64,000 nucleotides of DNA from Cymodocea nodosa (taxonomy: Eukaryota; Streptophyta; Magnoliopsida; Alismatales; Cymodoceaceae), in NCBI GenBank assembly GCA_036874045.1, contig CM072345.1:3311501-3375500 (forward strand), in the 5' to 3' direction. The translations under genes and the position numbers were made by a program. This document shows, piece by piece, positions 11,826-23,447 of this stretch; positions within the stretch are counted from its first letter, which is position 1, and each line of letters starts with the position of its first letter. The notes under the pieces are model-generated. The model was not told the origin of the DNA and ran no database searches. It was given only the letters and a program-made list of their open reading frames with translations.

Positions 11826-13934
11826 TGTTTGTGTTTTCCCAACACTACACTAGAAAATTTTGATTTGTTACTTCTGTTTTTACTTAGTTAATTTATCTTT
11901 ATGTCTATTCTTTCTTTTAGAAGTAAACAAACAACCTTTAATACAATTTAGATATTAATTCCAATTTGTACTTTAACTGCAAGTGGACAGTGTCTATTGT
12001 ATCAGTGTGTAAGTACAGGTCGATCCCATAGGGAATTGATGAAGAACTTGAGAACTGTTCGTTTGTTAACAATCAAATTTATATATTCAATAAGCTCTTC
12101 GTTGAATTACAAATAACTCAACGGACAAAGTTTGTTGAGTTATGGTTAACTCAACGGACTAACCTCATGGACTTAAGTTAACTCCACGAGCCTGTCTTTT
12201 CTCTTTAATATTGCTATTTATAGAGGAATTCGACCAACCATTGGGCGATTCCACAGATTGTAAATAATATCAATTAAGCTCTTTAATGTTAGTTAACATT
12301 GGATTTATCATTAAGCAATACTAACATTCAGATAATTCAAACCGTAACCATTAAAATCTTTAAGTCTTTTGAATGAACCGATTTCAGTAAATTGTAAAAC
12401 TAAAACAACATAAAACAATCACAACATTGACAAAGATAACATTAATCACGATACAACATAAACAATACAACACTCAAATACAACATACAAACATAGATAA
12501 ATTGTTTTTGGTATTTTTGTTTTAATATGAACATGGAAATGGGCGAAAGGTGAAATGTAAAGTAATCTCACTTGACAGAAAATACTTCCGACACTACTTG
12601 CAACGCGATTACACCACTGAAAATTAAACCACTTACAATTCTATCTCCTCTCCTTATAGAATCGCAATTCCAGAATTACAAGATGATCTCTTCAACATAC
12701 AAGCATCAACCCGAAGCCAAGGCTAAAAGCTTTATGATCTCCTGAAATATGAGTCGGCGCTTGGTGAAAATGGCTTCCCTTCTCGCGACGCGATCACTCC
12801 TTACAATGGTTGTCAGGCACTGTGTTTGGCTCAGAATCGACCCGACATCAAGAAAGTATTCTCACAGACCTCCGATGGTTGGTGATTGTGGTGGTGATGA
12901 TGATGGTTGGTGTGGTACTTTAGAGAATTGCGACGTTGATCCTCCTCTGTACACAGTGTCCGCCCATCGATCACACACTCCTTTTTTTCTTCTTTTCTTT
13001 TATATTTCTTTAGTAGTAACTACTTTTGCTTGAATGGTCTGTTGGATTTCCTTCATTCATATCAACTGCGATGCTTTCTTCTCCCTGCACGATACGTGCA
13101 GACATGGTTTTTCTTCCAACTGTCCTGTTTCTACAACCGCTATAGTGGCATATTAGAAAATATATAGTCCGTGGAGTTACAGATAACTCAACGGACTTTC
13201 TTCATTGATTTAACTATAAAACACGTGCATAAATTTAACTATCCGATGCTCAGGTGCATTTCGGATACTTATAAACTTAATTATCTGATGCTCAAATGCA
13301 TTTCGAATAGTTACAAATAACTCACTGATATATAACTTAAGTAAATCTACTAGATCTCGACACGTGACAGCAGTAGTTTAATTATAAAATAACATTTCGG
13401 AGAGTTACAGGTCTAACTATCCGATGCACAGATGCATTTCAGATAGTTAAAGATAACTCACCGAAAATCCACTTAAGTCACTTTCCCAGAACATGACACG
13501 TGTCCTCAGCTATTTTATAAATAAAAAGAGATTTTGGAGAGTTACAGGGATAACTATCCGATACCCCGCTGCAATTTCGGATAGTTATAGATAACTCACC
13601 GAAAGTTCACTTAAGTCATTCATTATGGTTTCGACACGTGTACTTCAGGAAATAATAAAATATTCTCTTAAAACAGAACTATTCGGCAATTTAAACATAA
13701 CTGTCTGAAATATCAGAAAATTCGGATACTTAAGAATTTCACAGCCTGCAACTTACCGACAGTTCAGAAATGTACTAAATTAACATTAATTCCCCCAAAT
13801 TAAGTAGATTCTTCAATTAAAGCATATAACAGTGCAATTATAACATAATGACTTAATTCTTATATGATAAGCTAAATATTATGCAATTAGCCATCATTTA
13901 ATCATTAATAATATGCACTTTTTCATTCTAAACA
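11826..13934 (-). mobile_element. Solo family-B LTR, inverted, with 5-bp TSD
   Basis: Minus-strand ends are TGTTTAGAATG (13934) and ...GGGAAAACACAAACA (11826). It is flanked by gtgta at 11821-11825 and 13935-13939, and the empty site (ggtgtactaag) is seen in the sister element near 60236. It lies between the gag and protease parts of element A. Its 3' terminus includes the degenerate primer-site block, which fixes the true LTR boundary of this family. Confidence 0.93.
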
Positions 13935-14620
13935 GTGTACTAAGAAAAGAGAGTGAAAAGTTTTAAGGAAAGTCTTTTTAGCTAAGCAAAGTAGTTCTCT
14001 ATTTCTACCACAAATTCCTAAAAAGTTATCTAATCTTGGAATCCCTGTTATATCATGCACCATAGGAAATACCATTCTAGAAAGAACATTAATAGACTTA
14101 GGTGCATGTATAAATGTTATGTCAAGTGATATATTTGCATCCTTAGGATTAGAAGGCTTAATCCCTACTAGGACTGTTATTCAATTAGCTGATAGAAGTA
14201 TAAGATACCCTAGAGTAAAAATAGAGGATGCCTTAATTAAAATCAAAAACTTCATATATCCTATTGATATTGTAATTTTGGATTCCCAACAAATTAAGCA
14301 TAAAAATAGTGATACATCTTTAATTTTGGGAAGACCATTTTTAGCAACATCAATGGCTGTTATTAATTGTAAAACTGGAGTAATGAAGTTAGCATATGGT
14401 AATGAAGATACTCAACTAAATATTTTCAAATCGGAAAAGTTTGAAGAGTTAGAAATGTCCTTACATACCATAGACTTTTTAGAGGATGAAAGAGATATGC
14501 TAGATGATGTGATTCAAGAAGAATTAAATAGGCAACTCAATTCTGAATCTTTAGAGGAAAGTGAAAGCATAAATATAGAAGGAGATTAGGAAGAAATTAA
14601 TTTAGAAAATGATGATGTTC
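13935..14620 (+). pseudogene. Athila-like retroviral-type aspartic protease region (element A)
   Basis: The protease signature is LIDLGACINVM, with the active-site Asp codon at 14095-14097. LADRSIRYPR and LILGRPFLA blocks follow, typical of Athila/Tat-lineage gypsy proteases that cut the Gag-Pol polyprotein in the virus-like particle. A 156-codon stretch (14119-14589) is open and ends at TAG where the sister copy at 60886 has CAA. Reading frame is the same as the RT block downstream, so gag-pol was one frame in this family. Confidence 0.85.
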
Positions 14621-16215
14621 AATTAGGAGCTCTAGCTTCTAATGGGCAGCAATTAGAATTAAAACATTTATCTCTTGAATTAACCTATATATTTCTAGAA
14701 GAAAAATCAACATGTCCAATCATTATTGCTTCAGATTTAAAAGAGGATCAAATTGCTAAATTAAAAGATGTAGTCAAAACTTATAAAGAAGCAATAGGAT
14801 GGACTATGACTGATATAAAAGGGTTAAGTGCAACTTTATGCTGTCACCACATATATTTAGAAGAGAATGCTAAACTTGTTACAATTCTTGAGAGGAGATT
14901 AAATCCAAACCTTAAAGAAGTAGTCAAGAAGGAAATAGTTAAATGGTTAGATAATGACATAATTTATTCGATTTCTGATAGCTCATGGGTTAGTCCAGTC
15001 CATGTAGTTCCCAAGAAATCAAGATTAATAGTTATTAGGAATGAAAGTCAAGACTTGATACCTACTAGAATTCAATCAGGCTGGAGAGTGTGTATAGACT
15101 ACAGAAAACCGAATGCAGTGACTAGGAAAGATCGTTTTCCCTTACCTTTCATAGTTCAAATGCTAGAAAAGTTAGTAGAACAAGAATATTTTTATTTCTT
15201 AGATGGGTATTCAGGATATAACCAAGTCCCAATAGCGTTAGAGGATCAAGAGAAAACAACTTTCACCTGTCCTAATGGAACTTATGCTTTTAAGAGAATG
15301 TCATTCGAACTATGCAATGCACCAACCACTTTTCAAAGGTGTATGTAGGGCATATTCATTGGAATGACTGAAGATTTTTTAGAAATATTTATGGATGATT
15401 TTACTGTTTATGGAACTTCATATGAAGTATGTTTAAATAATTTAGTCCAAGTATTTTACTATTCTATGTGGAAAAAAGTCTGGTTCTAAATTGGGAAAAA
15501 TGTTACTTCATGGTTAAACAAGGAATAGTCTTAGGACATGTTGTTTCAAAGAAAAGGTTGGAAGTAGATAAAGCTAAAATCGAAATAATTTCTAATCTAC
15601 AGAACCTAAATCAGTAAAAGATATTAGATCATTTCTCGGACATGCTGAATTTTATAGAAAATTTATTAAATATTTTAGTAAAATAGCTAGACCTTCAACC
15701 AATCTATTAAAAGATGTCCCATTCAATTTTGATAAAAATTGCAAAGAAGCATTTTTCAAGCTTAAAACTAGCTTAATTTCAACTCCTATAATTCAAGCAC
15801 CTGATTGGAGCCATCCAATTGAATTAATGTGCAATGCATCTGATTTTGCTGTAGGAGCAGTGCTGGGATAGAAGATAGAAAAATTTCCTAGAGTGATTCA
15901 TTATGCAAGCAAAACCTTAAATGATGCTCAAGTTAATTATACAACTATTGAAAAAGAATTGTTAGTTGTTGTGTTTGCCTTAGAAAAGTTTAGATCATAT
16001 CTGATTGGAGCTAAATTGATAGTATACACGGATCATTCAACTTTAAAACACCTAATAGCAAAAAAAGAGACCAAACCTAGATTGATCCGGTGGATATTAT
16101 TATTACAAGAATTTGATCTAGAAATTAAAGATAAAAAAGGTTGTGAGAATGTAGTAGCAATCATTTATCAAGATTACAAATGGAAAAATCAAATATTGAA
16201 ATTAAGGATAATTTT
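14621..16215 (+). pseudogene. Reverse transcriptase and RNase H (element A)
   Basis: The RT contains [23 protein letters not shown], a CNAP motif and the catalytic FMDD at 15388-15399. RNase H is seen as LMCNASDFAVGA (catalytic Asp changed to Asn), [19 protein letters not shown] and [10 protein letters not shown]. Defects are TAG at 15346 and 15868 (CAG in the sister copy near 61647 and 62138) and indels near 15460 and 15600. The enzyme would copy element RNA to DNA; this copy cannot. Confidence 0.85.
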
Positions 16216-17553
16216 CCTAATGAATAGTTAATGACCATCAACACAATGTCTTGGTATGCAAACATAGTTAATTACTTAGTTACTGGTTTAACACCTAAAG
16301 ATTGGAATAGACAGGATAAGAAATTGTTCTTTTCAAGAGTAAAATATTACTATTGGAAAGACCCATACTTATTTAAGAAATGTCCTGATCTGGTTTTAAG
16401 GAGGTGTGTTCCAGAAATTGAATATTAAAGCATATTGTCTTTCTGCCATGACCGAGCATGTGGAGGGCATTTTGGTTCAGGGAAAACTACTACTAAAATT
16501 CTGCAATGTGGATGTTATTGGCCAACACTATTCAAAGATGCTCATAAATATTGCTTAAATTGTTTAGAATGTCAACAAATAGGAAGAATATCAAAGAGGA
16601 ATATGCTGCCTCTTAATCCTATTGTTGAGGTTGAAATCTTTGATGTGTGGGGAATAGATTTTATGGGTCCATTTCCTATGTCTAATCAATTTAATTATAT
16701 ATTGTTGGGGGTGGATTATGTATCTAAATGGATAGAAGCTATTCCTACAAAAACTAATGACAACAAAGTAGTAATACAATTTATAAGAGCCAATATAATT
16801 GCTAGATTTAGGATACCTAAAGCTATTATCAATGATAGAGGAAATCATTTCTGTAATAGAAGTTTTGAAGCCTTAATGAAGAAATATGGAGTAAACCACA
16901 AAATTGCAACATCATATCATCCGCAAACTAGTAGATAAGTAGAAGGTGCAAACAAACAAATTAAGTTAATCTTAGAAAAAGTAGTAAATCCTACTAAAAC
17001 AGATTGGGCTAATAGATTTATAGATGCACTTTAGGCTTACAGAACTGCTTATAAGACAAGCTTAGGTATGTCACCTTTTAGGCTAGTATATGGAAAAAGT
17101 TGTCATTTACTAGTTGAAATTGAACATAAAGCTTATTGGGCATTAAAAACTCTAAACACTAATTTAAATCAAGTTGCTGAAAATAGGAAAATACAATTGA
17201 TTGAATTAGAAGAATTTAGGAGTGAAGCTTATTCAAAATCTGTAAGAGAAAAAGAGAAAATGAAGCTCTGGCATGATAGGAAAATTATTCCAAAAACCTT
17301 TGAAATAGGACAAGAAGTATATCTTTACATGACTAGACTCCATAACCATCTTGGAAAATTAAGATCTAGATGGGCAGGACCTTATATAGTTCAAAATATT
17401 TATCCCTATGGAGTTATTGAAATTGAAAATCCTAAGAATCAGAATATATTTAAAGTAAATGGACAAAGACTTAGGTCTATTTTGAAAATACCAAAAAGTT
17501 CCTTTAGAATTATAGAAGAAGTAAGAGTAGAGGATTACTCAAGTTTCACTTAG
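16216..17553 (+). pseudogene. Integrase region and pol C-terminus (element A)
   Basis: The HHCC zinc finger (H...GGHFG...CLNCLECQQ), the core with [10 protein letters not shown] and NDRGNHF, the GANKQIKL block and the Athila-type tail ([16 protein letters not shown]...VNGQRLR) are all visible. Stops are TAA at 16426 (CAA in the sister copy), a TAA where D has CAA near 16936, and TAG near 17033 (TGG in D). The last open block, 17068-17553, is intact. Downstream I find neither PPT nor 3' LTR for this copy. Confidence 0.85.
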
Positions 17554-17612
17554 TAAGAAATTTTATGAGGTATATAAAATAAAAAATAAAAAAACCTTAT
17601 TTAAATATAATC

Positions 17613-17929
17613 AAGGTTAAACCGAAAGGAATTATTAGTTTTACCGAAATATATTTTAAAAAAAGAAAAAATTGTTGCGGTTTAACTAACAAGATCCATC
17701 GGTCTGACCGAAACGCCAAAAAATATAAAAAGATATTTATATTATATTTAGTTTAATGTCGGTGTTACCGAAGTATAGTATTGGTTAAACCGACATGAAA
17801 AAGAAAAAAAAGAAAGAAAAATATGTAATTTAGGTTCAACCGAGGAATATAACGGTTTGATCGAAAAATTTTAAACTGTTGAAAAAGTAAGATCGGTTAG
17901 ACCAAAAATTCTTCAGTATTGACCGAAGT
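17613..17929 (+). repeat. Ten-unit CGGTTnnACCG palindrome array
   Basis: Imperfect palindromes of the form tCGGTTnnACCGA occur near 17613, 17638, 17677, 17699, 17759, 17781, 17831, 17852, 17892 and 17914, spaced 20-50 bp in otherwise A/T-only sequence. Units vary in the middle but keep the two arms. The motif is not repeated elsewhere in the window. Its function is unknown; a cluster of dimeric binding sites is one reading. Confidence 0.6.
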
Positions 17930-17980
17930 AAAAATTATTATTATATGCATTTTTTATTAGATATAACTTTATGGGAAGTC

Positions 17981-18126
17981 CGTTGAGTTACACATAACTC
18001 AACGAACTTACTCCGTTGAGTTTAGGATAAGTTAACAAACTTACCCCATTAAGTTAACTCTAACTCAACGAAGTACTATAGTTAAGTCTACGGACTAAGT
18101 CCATGGAGTTAACCGTAATTCCACGG
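17981..18126 (+). repeat. Hairpin cluster CGTTGAGTTA/TAACTCAACG
   Basis: CGTTGAGTTA (17981) and TAACTCAACG (17995) form a perfect 10-bp stem with a 4-base loop. Partial copies follow, ending in ccatggagtta...taattccacgg (18100-18126). The same half-sites occur inside the B and C LTRs, but no LTR is recognised here. Confidence 0.6.
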
Positions 18127-18184
18127 ATGAGAGAGCGATAGTTTTGCATGGGAAGTGACCCGATTACCTGCCTAAACTTAAGGC

Positions 18185-18200
18185 TTATTTATACTAATCC
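18185..18200 (+). promoter_or_regulatory. Candidate TATA element upstream of the env-like ORF
   Basis: A gcttatttatactaat stretch is followed by an open leader of about 85 bp before the ATG at 18285. It is a weak call: A/T-rich DNA gives chance matches, and the normal route for such ORFs is splicing or genomic-length RNA. Confidence 0.3.
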
Positions 18201-20656
18201 TAGGGTTTGGGGGCATTATCCACAGAATCATTTAGAACTTAGAAAAGTAGAGATCAGAGTGATTCCATTCCGTTGTGTAATTCCATGATGAGGAAGATGA
18301 CACCCGAGTTCTGGGATAATGTAGTTGACACATCAGAATTTCTCAAAGAATCAGAGGAATGGCACACAAGGCAGAAAATCAGGAATACGACGAGGGAAAA
18401 AGAGCTACAAAAGGTAGAATTTGACCTTTTCTATTGGAGGAAAGAGTTAGTAGATTTGGGTATACAAATACCTCAGATAATGGAAACTAGAATCAAGGTT
18501 GCTATAGAAATTGTTGTAAGCAGAGAAAGAAGAATTAGGCCAAATAACGAAGTTACCATAGAACTAATCCAACGTAAGTCCCAACTATGGTTCAAAAGGC
18601 ACATTGTTGGTTGTGCAAGAGGAGAAATTAGGCGGGAGCAACAAAGGAATGCAACAGAGGAACAAGAGGAATCGACTACTGAAAGACCTGTTCCTGAGGA
18701 ATAGCAGCCAAGACCTTCAGTTCCACCACCAAGGCCGTTGGAACGAGCAGCAATTTTGGGGCCTTCTACTAAGGAAGAAAGAAGAGAATTTCAAGAACTA
18801 GTTCAAATAGGAAAATACCAAGGAGAACTAGAAGAATTGGTAGTGGCAATAGCACATTTGGTGTTTGATGCATGATGTAAAAAGAGGGTTGTAGAAAAGT
18901 TGAAAGCCCAATATAAAATCAAAGTGGAAGAGCATCAAGAAGCTACTGCTAGATCTACTGCAAAAGGAGATGAAGCTGGTCCTTCGAGACCAGTAATTAT
19001 AAAAAAAGTTAAACAGGAAGAGCTAGTACCTGTGGCTCAAAGGCCTACAGAGCCCATTTTTGTAGATTTAATCTCAGAAGAAGAAGAGGAAGACCAGACA
19101 CAATTAATCAAGAGAAGGAAAGGAAAAGAGATAGTTCCTGAATATCAAGAGGAGATTAAATCTGAAATACCAAGATTAGTAGGGCCTGTAGAGCCAATTT
19201 TTGTAAACCTACTATCCAATTCTGAAGAGGAGTAGGAGCAGCAGTAGCAAAAGCAAAGAGAAGAAGAAAAACAGGCTGAAACTAGTTTGCAGCCTATACA
19301 AGTAGAAGAAATAGAAGTTAGGGCAGAAGCTGACTTGCCTGTAACTCCATCCCAATCTGCCACAGAATTAGAAAGAATAGTGACATTGCAGATTGGTTGT
19401 CAAGAGGAAGAAGAAAAAGAAGAAAATAAACAAGAAGATGAACAATTACATATGGAAAGAGATAACTCAATAGATTTCACTAAAGAGTAAAGAACTCTTC
19501 AACAAATTTTGGACAGTATTCAAGATAGAGTGGAGAGTTCTGCCGGCTCACCACCATAGACAAAAGTAGAAGCAAAAATGTAGGAATTTGTGGAGCATTT
19601 TCAGTCAATTCAAGTTCAGCTTATGGAAGAGGAAGTTCAAGAACAAACCCCTTTGGAGCAACAAATTCACATTCTTGACCTGACTGAAACAATAGTTTTA
19701 AATGAAGTACACTTTTGGAGTCAGCAAGCTTATAATAAATACCAAGAGATAAGGGGTTGTGATATCATTTACAGTAGACTAGTAAATTGGGACGGAATGC
19801 AAGAAATCAAAGATTTATTTGAGTTCCAAGGTCTACTGTAGTTTATTTCTCAAGAAAGAGGGCATGCAGTATATGAAAATCTAGTGCCCTGCTTTTATGC
19901 AAACTTAAGAGAAGGAGAAGGAGGATTAATTTTCAACGTGGAGGAAGCTGATGTACAAATAACACCAGAGCTTCTCTAAAACATTATAGGATTGAAAAAT
20001 TGTGAGTAAAATTGTGCATTTTTATGTGATATTATTTGTGCTTCTTATGACTTAAATGTTAAATAATGCACAATTATAATTGAAATATCATCACATAGGC
20101 ATTTACATGAGTATGCATGATTATGGGATTTAATGACTTAAATTTGCACAACTTAGCCCTTTTGTTGATTACTAACTTAATGATCATGGAAATGAATAGT
20201 GATTATTTACTTAGATGTCTTAGATGTTTTCTTCTTGTTATATTTTAATTTGTTTGCTTAAGTTTTAAAGGTTATCTAAAGGAAATAAGATGGATGAATC
20301 TCAATCGTTGGATCTACCAAGGAAGAGATCAACTATCAAGTCTATTTAAAGGGAAGGACAACCTAAAACTAGGTTTTGTCTTCTCCTCTCCAAGCAAAAA
20401 CGTGGCTCCTTCTTCTCCTTGGAAGCAAGTCACTTCCTCTCCGGTGTTGCTGATTTCGGTGGTGCATGGAGAGAGCAAGTTGGACCCAAGGGAGGTGTGT
20501 TCGTGGAAGCTCCAAGGAAGGACATGGATGCATAGAAGGTGATTTTGTTGGGTACAACTCCCCTTCTTCTTCGGTGTACAACTTTCTTGCATGGAGGACA
20601 GTAGGAACCTCTTGTGGAGAGGCTTCTTCATTCGGTTTGGAGGTGATATGCATGGA

Positions 20657-21227
20657 GAAAGCAAGGAAGGAGCCAACTAGGGCATGATTGGTGGACGTCC
20701 ATGAGAAGGAAGCTTGTTGCCTTCATCCTTTGGTGAAATCTTGAAGCCCCTTAGTATTTCAAGAGGAAAACGTGGTGTGACAGGCCATGTCGGAGTCTTG
20801 AGGACGTGAGGGAGGCCAAATTTAGGAGCTTACTTCAAGATGTTGGAGATTTAAAGGTATAACTTGGAGTGGGTTGACCAAAAAACTAACATTATGTTTG
20901 CATATGTTGTGTCTTATCATTGTGTTTGATGTTGTTTGTGTATTACATGTCTTTGCATGTTTAGGTTTATTTTTAGTAGTATAATCTTCATTTTTATGTT
21001 GTAAAACTCTTAGTTCATTTAATGAAACTTGCCTCTGAAAATGAATGATTTTCATGTAGATATGTGAATACATGTAGTCAAGGTGTTCATTTACTGTAAA
21101 GACGGAACTTTCCTTGTGTTGTTTTCTTTGTAAATCGAGTTTTTCTCAATGTTTTTCATCGATTCTTAATCCATTTTTGTAGAGAAATAAAATATGATTC
21201 TTTCTGTTTACTTTGTTTAATTTTCAG
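20657..21227 (+). repeat. Left arm of a ~570-bp inverted repeat
   Basis: Pairs with 21953-22518 in reverse complement. Homology begins at gaaagcaagg and ends at tttaatttt. Phrases such as ggtataacttggagtgggttgacc are present in both arms, with a few percent differences by eye. Confidence 0.85.
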
Positions 21228-21952
21228 TGCAGGCAACACTCAGGCGTCGAGCATTGAAACTGGCATCCGAACAGGAATTCAAAACTGCTGCGACCTTTGA
21301 TAGAAAAAATCAAAAACCAACGAAATACATTCTAAAAAAATACAAAATTTACATGATTGTAATCTACACAAAATTTCTTACAAAATAGAATCAAGAAATA
21401 CTAAAAAACTCTACCAAAAGCGTCTTTTATGAAAGGAATAATGTAGGGCAGGATTCTTTTTGGCTAGAATCCGGAACTACAAAAATCCGCTCCCTTCCTA
21501 ACTTGTTCTCCAAAATCACAGAAAATATCTCTATTTATAATAACGATTTCTCCCAACATAGGAATTAAAAAATCATGTAAAAATATGAACTGGAAAGGGT
21601 TTCAAGTTATCTAAAAGTACACGATGATTTTACAGTCTAAATCATCTTCAATTGAAAATAATATTAAGCCCTAGTAAGGTGCGCAAAACGATCTTGAAAT
21701 AATGCAAAACGGGCACTCACAGTAAAAACTTGAGAACCTTATCAATTCTTCATGAAAATCTATGAAATCTCTGCTGAACGAAATTAGACTTATCAATCTA
21801 ATAAAACCAATTTACAGATCTTAAAAACATACTACATAGAGGGAGAAATCGTATTAGACATTTCTGTAAAACTATTGATCGAAAATGTGATTTCGAAATG
21901 ACAATACACTCTTCGTATAAAATGGAAAAATCAAACCAAACATGCTCAAAAA
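21228..21952. other. Spacer of the inverted repeat, unidentified
   Basis: About 725 bp without a long ORF. The first 70 bp (aggcaacactcaggcg... onward) are richer in G/C than the surroundings. It matches no other part of the window, so it may be captured DNA or the interior of an unrecognised element. Confidence 0.4.
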
Positions 21953-22518
21953 ATTAAACAAAGTATACAGAAAGAATCATCTTTTATTTCTCTACAAAAA
22001 AGGATTAAGAATCGATGAAAAACATTGAGAAAAACTCGATTTACAAAGAAAACAACACAAGGAAAGTTCTGTCTTTACAGTAAACGAACACCTTGACTAC
22101 ATGTATTCACATATCTACACGAAAATCATTCATTTTCAGAGGCAAGTTTCATTAAACGAACTAAGAGTTTTACAACATAAAAATGAAGATTATACTACTA
22201 AAAATAAACCTAAACATGCAAAGACATATGCAATACAAAAATAACATCAAACACAATGATAAGACACAACATATGCAAATATAATGTTAGTTTTTGGTCA
22301 ACCCACTCCAAGTTATACCTTTAAATCTCCAACACCTTGAAGTAAGCTCTTGAAGTTAGCCTCCCTCACGTCCTCAAGACTCCAACATGGCCAATCACAC
22401 CACATTTTCCTCTTGAAATACTAAGGGGCTTCAAGATTTCACCAAAGGATGAAGGCAACAAGCTTCCTTCTCATGGACGTCCACCAACCATGCCCTAGTT
22501 GGCTCATTCCTTGCTTTC
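21953..22518 (-). repeat. Right arm of the ~570-bp inverted repeat
   Basis: Reverse complement of 20657-21227 with small indels. The outer end stops exactly at the env-like resumption, while the left arm continues outward for another 650 bp, so this arm is a truncated inverted copy of the left unit. Confidence 0.85.
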
Positions 22519-23433
22519 ACCAACGAACTTTATTAAATAGAATTAATGTAGCTTGCTGAATAGAATTCAAATCAATTGGTTTGATGTTTTCACTTCTCAA
22601 CTACAGCATATGAGTTCAAAGTTATTTTATGGTGATGCTGTATGTAGACTCATTGCAAGCCAATTGAATTTATCCGACTGACCCTCTGAAACTAAAGGCA
22701 TGAGAGCATTTAGTGTCAATGATTTGCAAAAATTCCAGGCCATGCATAAACCTCAACGACAACAACAACAACAACCTGAGACAGACCATATACAACAACA
22801 ACAACAACAAAGTTATTCAGTTCAAGCAAAACAGCAAACCCAGCTACCTCCTGACTTAGATGCAATGCTTAACGACATCAGAAATGATATTAGGCATCTA
22901 GGAGATAAAATATGTAATGCTATAAGTGATATACTTAGGAGGGGTCGATAACTGTTTTTGTTTGTTTTTGAATACAAAATGTAATGTTTGTATTACTTGT
23001 TTGATTCATTGAACAATACATTTTTCTGTAAATGTGTTCAATTATTATTCTTGTTTACAGAAATCGTTGTTGTAATTCTCTTATATACATATATATATTC
23101 TCTATAATTATCTTTTTGATTAATGACAAAAAGGGGGAGAAATATTATAAAAAGATGATTATGATCTTAATTGCATATATATATTATAAAAGGAGATGCT
23201 ATTTAAATGGTTATTGTAATATGACAAATGATAATTAGAAAACTGATACTTATATAATTATTGACATCTGAGAGTTTTAGTTCTGAGAGGTAAAACTTAC
23301 ACAAACAATAGAAATAAGCTTAAATGAACTTAAGTCAACAAACAAGTTTGTTGAATTAAAAGTTAACCCAATGAAGGTGCTTTGTTGAGTTAAACATATT
23401 TCATAATTGATTTAATATGGTTTTGTCATCATC

Positions 23434-23446
23434 AAAAATGGGGAGA
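23434..23446 (+). other. Polypurine tract of the family-C element
   Basis: AAAAATGGGGAGA after tcatc and one base before the LTR start; the usual SIRE-like arrangement, with one T interrupting the purine run. Confidence 0.8.
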
Positions 23447-23447
23447 T

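Larger units (their letters stand above)
20001..22518 (+). mobile_element. Unclassified foldback insertion in the env-like ORF
   Basis: Starts TGTGAGTAAAATTG directly after the env-like LKN codons and ends where env-like sequence resumes, about 120 bp further along the protein. The left part (20001-20656) has LTR-like character: A/T-rich start, a tctatttaaaggg TATA-like site near 20340 and a purine-rich leader. The rest is two inverted arms around a spacer. Short ORFs here (20294-20687, both strands) match nothing I recognise. No target duplication found. Confidence 0.5.
18285..22951 (+). pseudogene. Env-like ORF of a SIRE-type copia element (copy 2), split by a foldback insertion
   Basis: Parts are 18285-20000 and about 22519-22951. 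The first part keeps one frame for 1.7 kb with nine in-frame stops (18702, 18873, 19233, 19245, 19488, 19557, 19581, 19839, 19977) and no frameshift. Contents in order: a charged N-terminus (MTPEFWDNVVD), a Pro stretch, a region with VKQE and two EPIFV(D/N)L(I/L)S plus acidic runs, a Glu-rich linker, LFEFQGLL, and FYANL...IIGLKN. Part two holds INWFDVF, SSKLFYGD, a Gln-rich stretch and a DILRRGR end. It resembles the plant 'putative transposon protein' (Transposase_32) fold. A PPT and copia LTR follow. No role is proven for such ORFs. Confidence 0.65.

Noticed and set aside
20294-20687. Overlapping ORFs on both strands as a possible captured host gene
   Set aside because: No recognisable domain, both strands open alike, and they sit in LTR-like leader sequence; called unidentified instead.
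20001-22518. Target-site duplication for the foldback insertion
   Set aside because: No matching flanks of 3-10 bp; about 120 bp of the env-like ORF is also missing at the site.
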